Shown here piece after piece: positions 1 to 5,820 of a stretch of DNA of 9,434 nt. This DNA is from Planctomycetia bacterium (lineage in GTDB: Bacteria > Planctomycetota > UBA11346): NCBI GenBank assembly GCA_005801395.1, contig SYDV01000380.1, forward strand, positions 1 through 9,434. Direction: 5' to 3'. The stretch's first letter is position 1; the number at the start of each line of letters is the position of its first letter. Made by a program: the position numbers and the translations under genes. The notes below the pieces were generated by a model. That model did no database searches. It worked only from the letters and a program-made list of their open reading frames with translations, and had not been told where the DNA came from.

Positions 1-83
1 AGAACGCCGAGCTGAGCAATTGGCCCAATCGCGCGATTGAGTTCAAACGCGTTTTCGCCAGCTCTTCTCGTTCAAAACGCTAA
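1..83 (+). CDS. C-terminal fragment of an unidentified gene (left edge)
   Basis: Only one + strand frame stays open from the left edge: it starts at base 3 and ends at TAA 81-83. It reads NAELSNWPNRAIEFKRVFAS followed by the basic tail SSRSKR. The other two + frames stop within the first 40 bases. The tail is hydrophilic and basic, which is plausible for a protein C-terminus, but 26 residues are too few to name a family. Confidence rests only on the open frame and the sensible composition; a chance open frame of this length is possible. Confidence 0.35.
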   Translation, partial: NAELSNWPNRAIEFKRVFASSSRSKR

Positions 84-281
84 ATGCAACGAATTGAGTC
101 TTATCTTGCCAATGAAACGCCTGCGTTGATTGGCATGTCCAACATCCGTTTTGAGGTCACTTTGGCCGCAAAATGAGTCATTAGGTAAACTGAAAGCGCT
201 CTCGATATGCATAGAGCGCCCTTGCTGTCGGCACGGGCCTTGATGAAGTGAGCGTCCTTCACCCCCGGTTGTATTCTGAGC
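84..281 (+). promoter_or_regulatory. Intergenic leader of the FHA gene with candidate promoter and dyad
   Basis: This 198-base gap precedes the FHA-GAF gene. A moderate sigma70-like pair is visible: TTGGCC at 163-168, a 17-base spacer, and TAAACT at 186-191, each matching consensus at 4 of 6 positions. A start site near 198 would fall in the inverted repeat at 196-219. Nearer the gene, TATTCT (272-277) sits five bases before the ATG without a convincing -35 box. No clear Shine-Dalgarno sequence precedes the ATG at 282. A 30-codon ATG-to-TGA frame (84-176) lies here but has no ribosome binding site. The promoter call is tentative. Confidence 0.3.
196..219. repeat. Short perfect inverted repeat (7-bp arms, 10-bp spacer)
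   Basis: GCGCTCT (196-202) and AGAGCGC (213-219) are perfect reverse complements around the spacer CGATATGCAT. No T-run follows, so this is not a typical intrinsic terminator for the gene ending at 83. It lies about 60 bases before the FHA gene and just downstream of the candidate promoter, so an operator or a 5' UTR hairpin are the natural readings. Arms of this length can arise by chance. Confidence 0.35.
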
Positions 282-1697
282 ATGAGTAAAATTCGCATCA
301 CCAATGGTCCTTATCGCGGACGCGAAAAATCCCTGGTCGATAAATCGCTGACCATTGGTCGCGACGCCGAAGCCGGTATTCAAATTCTTGATCGTTCAGC
401 AAGTCGTTTCCATGCAGAAATCTTCCCCGTCGGTGGGATGTTTTTCGTACGCGATCTCGACAGCAAAAATGGCACCTACGTCAATGATGATCGTCTAACG
501 GATGAAGAGTTATTACGTGAAGGCGACGTCATTAAAATTGGCACCACGGAATTAGTCTATGAAAGCGGCTCGGCATTAGCCGACGACAGTTCGGCGCGCA
601 TCGCATATCAGGACGACCCTGACATGTTATCGAACACGCTAGAATTCCGCGTCGATCAATTATCGGACATTGATGAAATTGCCGACGAACAACCGGTACA
701 AGACAGCGCGCGTGGTTTACGAATACTTTATCAAGTTGGCCGCATTCTGTCAGACACGCTCGAAATTAGCGATAAAGAAGCGAAGGTTTTAGACTTTTTA
801 GTGTCAGGGATGCCGGGTGAAAGTGCGCTTATTTTCAGACGTGAAGCGGCTACGGGTAAATTAGTGCCCACCACCGTGCGTACGATTTCACCTCAAATTC
901 AGCCGGTGATCAGCCGCTCGATTATTAAGAAGACCTTTGCTGAAAATAAAGCGCTTCACAGTGCCAACGCGAGCGAAGATGAACGCTTAGATCGCCATGC
1001 TAGTATTATTCAAAAAGGCATTCGCTCGGTTATTTGCGTTCCCTTGTCTATCGGTGGTCACACCAAAGGCGTCTTGTATCTCTCGCGCGGAGTCGGAGCA
1101 AAGCCATTCGATCAAATGGATTTAGAATTAATTAGTGCTTGTGCCATTCAACTTGGATTGGCCCAACATGCCGCCGAGCAAGTTCGTCGCAATCGCGTGG
1201 CAACACGACAATTAATGACCGCACTCGTACGCGCTTTAGAAACCCGCGCCGGATGTGTCGGCGCCGGAGAACGATGCGCGCGCACCTGTGTTGCATTGGC
1301 TGAGGCTTCGCACTTATCGACCGCTGCTCGCGAGCGCGTCCGCCAAGCAGGAATACTTCATCATTTGGATCACCTCATGGCCGTGGATCGTGAAGAAGCG
1401 CTCAGTCTTTTGGAAGCGATTGAAGATCTCGAACATGTCCTGCCTTTACTGCGCCATGCACAAGAACGATTGGATGGCAGCGGTCCGATGGGATTAAAAG
1501 ATTCCGATTTGGAGACCGAAGCGCGCATTATTGCGGTAGCTGCCGCTATGGAACAACGCCTGGCTTTAGATCCAGGCGCTGATCCAAATGCCGTCATAGA
1601 AGATTTGATGAAAGATCGCGGCTTAGACGCGAGCCTCACACAATTGCTGCAAGGCTGTCATTTAGACGGCAGTTTATACACCATTCGCGACGCGTAA
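282..1697 (+). CDS. FHA-GAF signalling protein with degenerate HD-GYP-like C-terminus
   Basis: A 471-residue cytoplasmic protein with no signal peptide or membrane segment. Residues 1-95 form an FHA domain, which binds phosphothreonine peptides: the family's key residues are visible as G26-R27, S41-R42-x-H44 and the N63-G64 turn of SKNGTYVN. Residues 110-140 are an acidic linker. Residues 145-300 read as a GAF domain (GIRSVICVPLSIGG, then KGVLYLSR), a usual small-ligand or redox sensor. Residues 310-440 follow the HD-GYP plan (ALETRAG, ARERVRQAGILHHLDH, ERLDGSGPMGLK, EARIIAVAAAME), but metal-binding positions are altered, so c-di-GMP hydrolysis is unlikely. The ATG gives the canonical FHA start; it has no good ribosome binding site. 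Domain calls are from motif recognition. A scaffold or sensor role is inferred; ligand and partner are unknown. Confidence 0.88.
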   Translation: MSKIRITNGPYRGREKSLVDKSLTIGRDAEAGIQILDRSASRFHAEIFPVGGMFFVRDLDSKNGTYVNDDRLTDEELLREGDVIKIGTTELVYESGSALADDSSARIAYQDDPDMLSNTLEFRVDQLSDIDEIADEQPVQDSARGLRILYQVGRILSDTLEISDKEAKVLDFLVSGMPGESALIFRREAATGKLVPTTVRTISPQIQPVISRSIIKKTFAENKALHSANASEDERLDRHASIIQKGIRSVICVPLSIGGHTKGVLYLSRGVGAKPFDQMDLELISACAIQLGLAQHAAEQVRRNRVATRQLMTALVRALETRAGCVGAGERCARTCVALAEASHLSTAARERVRQAGILHHLDHLMAVDREEALSLLEAIEDLEHVLPLLRHAQERLDGSGPMGLKDSDLETEARIIAVAAAMEQRLALDPGADPNAVIEDLMKDRGLDASLTQLLQGCHLDGSLYTIRDA

Positions 1698-1755
1698 AAA
1701 ACGCACCGTGCCTTGTACCCTTCTGCACCTGATCTAGGCTCGCGCCCCGATCTCA

Positions 1756-1763
1756 GGGGGTGG
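1756..1763 (+). promoter_or_regulatory. Ribosome binding site of the CARDB lipoprotein gene
   Basis: The G-rich run GGGGGTGG ends one base before the ATG at 1765 and fixes that start. CCCC at 1745-1748 can pair with GGGG here around GATCTCA, so a small hairpin could mask the site. The hairpin is an inference from base pairing only. Confidence 0.5.
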
Positions 1764-1764
1764 T

Positions 1765-2583
1765 ATGGTGCGTTGCAGTTTAGTGTTCGTGTTTGGTTTC
1801 ATAATTAGTATATTTGCCATCAGTTGTTCCAGTCCTGGGGAACCATTTGCCTACAAAGACCTGAAGTTGAGCGTTGGGCCAAGCGCAACTCCCACGACAC
1901 CTGCGACGACGCATGCAATCACGATAAATTTCACGATTCGAAATACCTGGAATCAGGCCATGGATGCGGTGCCCTGGGAATTACACCTGACCGCAAGCAA
2001 TCCCACAGTTGTCGGCGCAACGCTGGTGGCCTCCGGTACCGTTTCTATTCCTGCTTATGGATCGGTCGCGCAAACCGCTACCCTTGGTACGCTCGCTAAA
2101 GGGTCGCGTACTTATGAAGTGCGTTTAGATCCGGCGAATACCATAAGCGAAGAAATTGAAGCAAATAATACGGGACAAGTAACATTTATTGTTGCGGATC
2201 AAGATATAAGTTTTGGCACCCCTGCGCCAACCATTACCGTTAATGCAGGAACACCACCATCCAATCAAATTTTGACTGCCACCTTCGCTATTCAACATAC
2301 GGCAAATACGACGGCGCCAGCACCTGCTGCCGTTGCTATCAATGTCCCTTACTCCATTACCTTAAATGGCGCGGTCGTAACGCCTGTTAGTGCAACCACT
2401 GCCTCACCAGCAAGCGTCGTACCTGCAGGAACTAATCCCTTATCGATAACGCTGACCTTACCAGCCACTGGCTCTGCTGGTTCGTTTCCTTACGTCATCA
2501 CCTTAACTCCCGCGTCGGGTGATGACAATAATACCAGTAATAATACCGTTACTGTCGTAGTTAATGTCCCCGCATCAGGTTGA
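1765..2583 (+). CDS. Lipoprotein with two CARDB-like domains
   Basis: A 272-residue exported protein. Residues 1-20 are a hydrophobic signal with a short basic start (MVR), and A-I-S-C21 is an acceptable lipobox, so Cys21 is the likely lipidated residue; Ser at +2 fits outer-membrane sorting. The mature part is low in Cys and rich in Thr, Ala, Pro and Asn, and shows two beta-sandwich repeats. Residues about 32-143 end in EEIEANNTGQVTFIV and about 147-268 end in GDDNNTSNNTVTVVV. That N-N-x-x-x-V-x-V ending is the mark of CARDB, an Ig-like adhesion or scaffolding domain found in bacterial surface proteins. No enzyme motif is visible. The next gene starts 6 bases after the stop, so the two are probably co-expressed. 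Ligand and exact function are unknown. Confidence 0.8.
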   Translation: MVRCSLVFVFGFIISIFAISCSSPGEPFAYKDLKLSVGPSATPTTPATTHAITINFTIRNTWNQAMDAVPWELHLTASNPTVVGATLVASGTVSIPAYGSVAQTATLGTLAKGSRTYEVRLDPANTISEEIEANNTGQVTFIVADQDISFGTPAPTITVNAGTPPSNQILTATFAIQHTANTTAPAPAAVAINVPYSITLNGAVVTPVSATTASPASVVPAGTNPLSITLTLPATGSAGSFPYVITLTPASGDDNNTSNNTVTVVVNVPASG

Positions 2584-2585
2584 GG
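2582..2585 (+). promoter_or_regulatory. Ribosome binding site overlapping the upstream stop codon
   Basis: GAGG begins inside the TGA stop (2581-2583) of the CARDB lipoprotein gene and lies four bases before the ATG at 2590. This arrangement favours translational coupling of the two lipoprotein genes. Confidence 0.6.
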
Positions 2586-2589
2586 TTTT

Positions 2590-3318
2590 ATGCGCTTTTA
2601 TCTCGCTGTCCTAATCGCACTAATTTTTGTTGGTTGTGACCAACGTACTGACGTAGCACGCGACACGCCCACCTGGGAATCTATTTTTGACGGTAACACC
2701 TTAACTGGTTGGTCTGCACCAGATATGCGTTATTTCCGCGTCGCCGATGGCGCCATTACTGGTGAAACTACCAAAGAGCTAAATCCCGAACGCAATCAAT
2801 TCATCGTGTGGCAAGGTGGGGAGCTAGCTGACTTCGAAGTGGAATTTCAATTTCGCATTTTCGGCGAAAAAAGTAATTCCGGCATGCAATTTCGCAGCAA
2901 GGTCAAAGAACACGGATTAGTCCACGGCTACCAAGCTGACATTGACGGAAAGGCCAAATTTTTTGGAGGCATTTGGGATGAATATGGAACCCGTAAATCA
3001 TTAGCCGCTCGCGGTCAAACCGTGCTCATTGCCACGGATGGTACACGTACCACGGCACCATTATCGGGCTCTGACCACCTCACTGGTATTCCGCTCGACC
3101 AATGGACCACCTATCGCATCAAAGCCGTAGGTCCACGTTGTGAATTGTTCATCAATCAAATTCCTACCGCCGTATTAATCGATCATGAAAACAACAAAGC
3201 CTTACGCAGCGGTGTGCTCGCCATGCCAATTATTCCCGGCGAGCCGATGAAAGTGCAATATCGTAACATCCGCATAAAGCGGCTGTCATTAACGCCAATG
3301 AATAACCCTCCGCATTAA
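2590..3318 (+). CDS. DUF1080 / 3-keto-disaccharide hydrolase-like lipoprotein
   Basis: A 242-residue exported protein. Residues 1-15 are a signal segment and F-V-G-C16 a lipobox. The mature protein matches the DUF1080 (3-keto-disaccharide hydrolase, concanavalin-like) family in order: the opening WESIFDGNTLTGW (29-41), FRVADGAITGE (49-59), ADFEVEFQFR followed by KSNSGMQFRS (80-103), HGYQADI (112-118), and the closing SGVLAMPIIPGEPMKVQYRN with IRIKRL (207-232). The length is normal for a single-domain member. Some family members hydrolyse 3-keto-glycosides in the envelope; the actual substrate here cannot be read. Asp17 at +2 of the lipidated Cys would signal inner-membrane retention under the enterobacterial Lol rule. 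The gene is coupled to the CARDB gene upstream, and its stop overlaps that of proC on the other strand. Confidence 0.85.
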   Translation: MRFYLAVLIALIFVGCDQRTDVARDTPTWESIFDGNTLTGWSAPDMRYFRVADGAITGETTKELNPERNQFIVWQGGELADFEVEFQFRIFGEKSNSGMQFRSKVKEHGLVHGYQADIDGKAKFFGGIWDEYGTRKSLAARGQTVLIATDGTRTTAPLSGSDHLTGIPLDQWTTYRIKAVGPRCELFINQIPTAVLIDHENNKALRSGVLAMPIIPGEPMKVQYRNIRIKRLSLTPMNNPPH

Positions 3319-4127
3319 CTAGCGGCTAGTTCTTTACCGCGCTGTTCAGCGGCTTGCAAAGCGCGGGTAACTAAACCAACAAAATCTGCGGCATCTAGGG
3401 TTTTTAATGCCGCCGCTGTGGTACCTCCAGGACTCGTCACTTGTTCGCGTAATTTGGCCGCTGCGAAACCACTGCGTTGTAAATATTCCCATGATCCCGC
3501 ACCGGTTTGTCCCACTAACAAAACAGCTTCGTCGTGGGTAAATCCCAATGCCATAGCGCCTTCAACTAAGGCTTCTGCGAAACGGAAAAAATAAGCTGGC
3601 CCGCTACCAGAAACCGCAGTGATCGCATCCATGCGGCTTTCATCGCTGACGCGCAATACTTTTCCGCAGGGTGCGAATAATGATTCCGTGAGCGCTAAAT
3701 CTGCGGACGTTGCCGCGCTTCCCGCACACAAACCAACCATGCCTTGGCCAATCGCCAACGGCGTATTCGGCATCGCCCGCACAATATGCGCTCCGGCGGG
3801 TAGCCATCCGGCCAATTTAGAAATTGGCATACCGGCTAAAATAGACACTAATATTTGCTGCGGCTTCCAGTTTGCTGCTAATCCTGGGACCACCTGTCCC
3901 GCAACTTGTGGTTTAATGGCTAACACAACGATTTGCGCACCAACAATCGCAGCGGCGTTGTCGCTGGTCGCGTGGCAACCTTTAGCGATTAAAATATCAC
4001 GCTTGGCCGCATCGGGGTCAGCAACGGTGATGCGTGGCCGTGGCGATAATTGCAGCAAGCCGCCAATCATGGCATTCGCCATGTTGCCGCCGCCAATAAA
4101 TGCTATGGAAGTTAACGCTGTGGTCAT
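3315..4127 (-). CDS. proC: Pyrroline-5-carboxylate reductase
   Basis: A 270-residue cytoplasmic enzyme making L-proline from 1-pyrroline-5-carboxylate with NAD(P)H, the last step of proline synthesis. The length matches E. coli ProC (269). Visible motifs are the N-terminal Rossmann loop FIGGGNMANAMIGG (10-23), VLAIKPQ (68-74), the RAMPNTP segment (117-123), VSGSGPAYFFRFAEA (172-186) in the helical dimer domain, and the C-terminal signature LREQVTSPGGTTAAAL (226-241) that forms the substrate loop. The ATG at 4127 is chosen because the protein then begins like other ProC proteins and GGAG lies six bases upstream; the frame stays open to a TTG at 4193, but that extension is not typical. It is divergent from astB (87 bases between starts) and convergent with the DUF1080 gene with a 4-base overlap. 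Confidence 0.95.
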   Translation of the reverse strand: MTTALTSIAFIGGGNMANAMIGGLLQLSPRPRITVADPDAAKRDILIAKGCHATSDNAAAIVGAQIVVLAIKPQVAGQVVPGLAANWKPQQILVSILAGMPISKLAGWLPAGAHIVRAMPNTPLAIGQGMVGLCAGSAATSADLALTESLFAPCGKVLRVSDESRMDAITAVSGSGPAYFFRFAEALVEGAMALGFTHDEAVLLVGQTGAGSWEYLQRSGFAAAKLREQVTSPGGTTAAALKTLDAADFVGLVTRALQAAEQRGKELAAS

Positions 4128-4214
4128 GGTGCGCTCCGCAGCGGCAGCGTGGTAATTTGCGCGATGACACAAGATGGGTTTCCGCTGCCACAAACCTCCT
4201 TAGGCTTAACCACC
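4128..4214. promoter_or_regulatory. Divergent proC-astB control region
   Basis: An 87-base gap between two divergent starts must hold both promoters, or one may lie inside the opposing gene. I see no strong -35/-10 pair in either direction. A 7-bp inverted repeat is present: GGCAGCG (4143-4149) and CGCTGCC (4183-4189), with 33 bases between the arms. It could be an operator or chance. On the + strand, ACCTCCTTA (4194-4202) copies the 3' tail of 16S rRNA; read on the minus strand it is a consensus Shine-Dalgarno sequence with no well-spaced start codon. Confidence 0.4.
4134..4137 (-). promoter_or_regulatory. Ribosome binding site of proC
   Basis: Minus-strand GGAG with a 6-base spacer to the ATG at 4127. 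It supports this start over the upstream in-frame TTG at 4193. Confidence 0.6.
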
Positions 4215-5501
4215 ATGGATGATTCTCTCATCGACGTGCAAGTGGATGGATTAGCCGGTCCAACCCATCATTTCGGCGGTTTATCAGTCGGAAATTTAGC
4301 CAGCCAAGCGCACGCTGGAATACGTTCACATCCCCGAGCCGCCGCATTACAAGGCTTAGCAAAAATGCGTTTCGTCATGCGACTCGGCGTACCACAAGCG
4401 TGGTTACCACCATTACTGCGTCCTGATATGACATGGTTACGCCGTTGTGGTTTTAGTGGCACAGACGCGTCCATCCTGGCCGCCGCCGCTCACGAGCCAC
4501 ATTTATTAAAGATCGCGACCAGCAGTGCTTTTATGTGGAGCGCCAACTGCGCTACCATTATTCCGAGCAGCGACAGCAGCGATGGTCGCTGTCACATCGT
4601 TATGGCTAATTTACAAGCCATGTCGCATCGTGCCGGTGAAGGCGAACAACGCGCCGCGCAATGGCGCGCGCTTTGTGCACAGGTTCCATCAATTACTGTC
4701 CATGATCCATTACCTCTGATTTCAGCGTTAGGCGATGAAGGTGCCGCAAACCACAGTCGCGTCGTATCCGATGGAAAAGTAACACATATTTTCGTCTATG
4801 GCCGACCAGCAAACGCGCCAGCGACCACGCGTTTACCCGCTCGACAAACTCGTGAAGCGAGCATGGCTGTCGCACGCTGTGGCGGCCTTCCGGGCTCGTC
4901 GCTTATGACTGTCCAACAAACACCGGAAGCGATTGATGCCGGTGCGTTTCACAATGATGTAGTCATGGTCGGGTTTGGTTCCCATCTGTTAATCCACGCC
5001 CGCGCTTGGGTTGACCAAGCGCAAGTCATAACCCGTTTACGTGAGCGACATCCTTCTCTACAAGTCGTTGAAATACAGGATGACGAATTATCGCTGAAGG
5101 AAGCTGTCACGAGTTATTTATTTAATAGCCAATTAGTCCAAACCGCCATGGGCATGATATTAATTGCCCCTACCCACGCACAGCCAGGACGCGCTGGCGC
5201 GATCGTTCAACGTTTGTGCGACCAAGGTTTTCTCCGCCAAGCGCATTTCTTCGACCTACAAGAAAGCATGGCCAACGGTGGCGGTCCAGCGTGTTTACGC
5301 TTACGAGTTCCACTAACTCGTCAAACATGTGCCCAATTACCTGAGGGCTTTTTTCTCAATGACCAGCGAGCCAATGCGATAGAGTCCATTATTACCCACT
5401 ATTACCCCGAACAATTTGGTGACGCAGATCTGATTGATCCAACTTTTTTAGCCGATTGTCATGCCGCCCAACAAGCGTTGACCGCGCTCTGGATGACCTG
5501 A
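4215..5501 (+). CDS. astB: N-succinylarginine dihydrolase
   Basis: A 428-residue cytoplasmic enzyme of the AST pathway. It converts N2-succinylarginine to N2-succinylornithine, releasing CO2 and two ammonia. It opens with VQVDGLAGPTHHFGGLSVGN (8-27), as AstB proteins do. The catalytic triad of this amidinotransferase-fold family is placed by motif: Glu175 in GDEGAANH, His246 in FHNDVV, Cys360 in NGGGPACLRLRVPL, close to E. coli Glu174, His248 and Cys365. The substrate region MWSANCATIIPSSDSSDGR (107-125) is also conserved. The length is slightly under E. coli AstB (447). The ATG at 4215 aligns with family starts; ATG 4164 or GTG 4149 would add 17-22 residues with no family match. No good Shine-Dalgarno precedes any of them. 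The partner astD lies 1.3 kb downstream beyond an unrelated gene. Confidence 0.95.
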   Translation: MDDSLIDVQVDGLAGPTHHFGGLSVGNLASQAHAGIRSHPRAAALQGLAKMRFVMRLGVPQAWLPPLLRPDMTWLRRCGFSGTDASILAAAAHEPHLLKIATSSAFMWSANCATIIPSSDSSDGRCHIVMANLQAMSHRAGEGEQRAAQWRALCAQVPSITVHDPLPLISALGDEGAANHSRVVSDGKVTHIFVYGRPANAPATTRLPARQTREASMAVARCGGLPGSSLMTVQQTPEAIDAGAFHNDVVMVGFGSHLLIHARAWVDQAQVITRLRERHPSLQVVEIQDDELSLKEAVTSYLFNSQLVQTAMGMILIAPTHAQPGRAGAIVQRLCDQGFLRQAHFFDLQESMANGGGPACLRLRVPLTRQTCAQLPEGFFLNDQRANAIESIITHYYPEQFGDADLIDPTFLADCHAAQQALTALWMT

Positions 5502-5533
5502 GCCAACCACGTTTAGGTCACCGTGTGGACATC

Positions 5534-5733
5534 ATACCAATTCCGAGTCAAACATGCCGGATGTTAGAAAAGAATGAATTAACAGGAGGAACGGAGAAAC
5601 GGAGGAAGAGGGAGGGAAGATCAAGATAATCTCGATGTTTTCTCTCTCGTCACGGTCTTGTCTTCCCCTCCGTTTCTCCGTTCCTCTTGTTCATCTTCTT
5701 TCGGTTTAGGCAAAGATGACTCGGAATTGGTAT
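5534..5733. mobile_element. MITE-like non-autonomous element with nested inverted repeats
   Basis: Both ends are a perfect 17-bp inverted repeat: ATACCAATTCCGAGTCA (5534-5550) and its exact reverse complement (5717-5733). Inside, 5581-5605 pairs with 5667-5691 over 25 positions with a single G-T mismatch, which would be a G-U pair in RNA. Pairing continues imperfectly inward to GGGAAGA (5614-5620) against TCTTCCC (5661-5667), with about ten extra bases in the left arm. The 200-bp length, terminal repeats and absence of coding are what MITEs look like. If the outer TA on each side is the target duplication, as in IS630/Tc1-mariner-type elements, the terminal repeat proper is CCAATTCCGAGTCA. 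No transposase lies in the window, so the family is inferred. Confidence 0.8.
5581..5691. repeat. Long inner inverted repeat with purine/pyrimidine strand bias
   Basis: The left arm (5581-5620) is almost all purine on the + strand, broken by a few C and T bases; the right arm (5661-5691) is the pyrimidine-rich complement. The left arm carries short direct repeats (AACGGAG then AAACGGAGG, followed by GGAAGAG and GGAGG). Transcribed from astB, it would fold into a stable stem of about 25 pairs with a loop of roughly 60 bases, suited to RNase III cleavage or to stabilising the astB 3' end. The functional reading is inference. Confidence 0.75.
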
Positions 5734-5777
5734 CAGATATCCCCTTGAGATGCACTAAAAACGCAACCGAGAGAGTC

Positions 5778-5793
5778 CCGTGTTGCGACACGG
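5778..5793. promoter_or_regulatory. Perfect dyad overlapping the -35 box (candidate operator)
   Basis: CCGTGT (5778-5783), loop TGCG, ACACGG (5788-5793): a perfect 6-bp inverted repeat covering the putative -35 hexamer TTGCGA. A second inverted repeat, CGCAAC (5762-5767) with GTTGCG (5782-5787), shares its right half. Both suit a repressor site. No regulator gene is identified nearby. Confidence 0.4.
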
Positions 5794-5812
5794 CCGGATT
5801 CGAGGTTATACT
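5783..5812 (+). promoter_or_regulatory. Sigma70-like promoter of the unknown gene, probably leaderless
   Basis: TTGCGA (5783-5788), an 18-base spacer and TATACT (5807-5812) form the clearest promoter-like pair in the window. The expected start site, about seven bases after the -10 box, is near 5818-5820, directly at the ATG at 5821. No Shine-Dalgarno sequence fits between the two; only a weak GGTAG (5813-5817) is present. The transcript would be leaderless or nearly so. Confidence 0.5.
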
Positions 5813-5820
5813 GGTAGTGC

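Larger units (their letters stand above)
5502..5820. other. 319-bp intergenic region: MITE-like element plus promoter
   Basis: This gap between astB and the unknown gene holds three things: a short non-coding tail after astB (5502-5533) with no convincing terminator, a 200-bp inverted-repeat element (5534-5733), and a promoter region with a dyad (5734-5820). A 61-codon frame runs from 5658 out of the right arm of the element into the next gene; its composition reflects the pyrimidine-rich repeat and it is not considered coding. Confidence 0.7.

Noticed and set aside
84..176. 30-codon + strand ORF (ATG right after the TAA at 81-83)
   Set aside because: No Shine-Dalgarno sequence and no recognisable peptide; too short to support without conservation data.
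72..383. Minus-strand open frame of 103 codons across the start of the FHA gene
   Set aside because: It overlaps the well-supported FHA domain coding region and shows no domain-like sequence or ribosome binding site; it is an antisense shadow.
3619..4155. 178-codon + strand ORF opposite proC
   Set aside because: Fully antisense to ProC motifs; no independent evidence.
4149..4214. Extended AstB N-terminus from GTG 4149 or ATG 4164
   Set aside because: The added residues (MTQDGFPLPQTSLGLTT) have no counterpart in AstB; family starts align with ATG 4215. Not fully excluded, because no start here has a good ribosome binding site.
5502..5533. Possible terminator directly after astB (CCACG ... 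CGTGTGG)
   Set aside because: Only four or five pairs with a bulge and no T-run; the adjacent long inverted repeat is a more likely end-forming structure.
5581..5691. CRISPR-like or tandem-repeat reading of the CGGAG words
   Set aside because: The repeats are short, irregular and explained by two inverted arms; there are no spacers of regular length.
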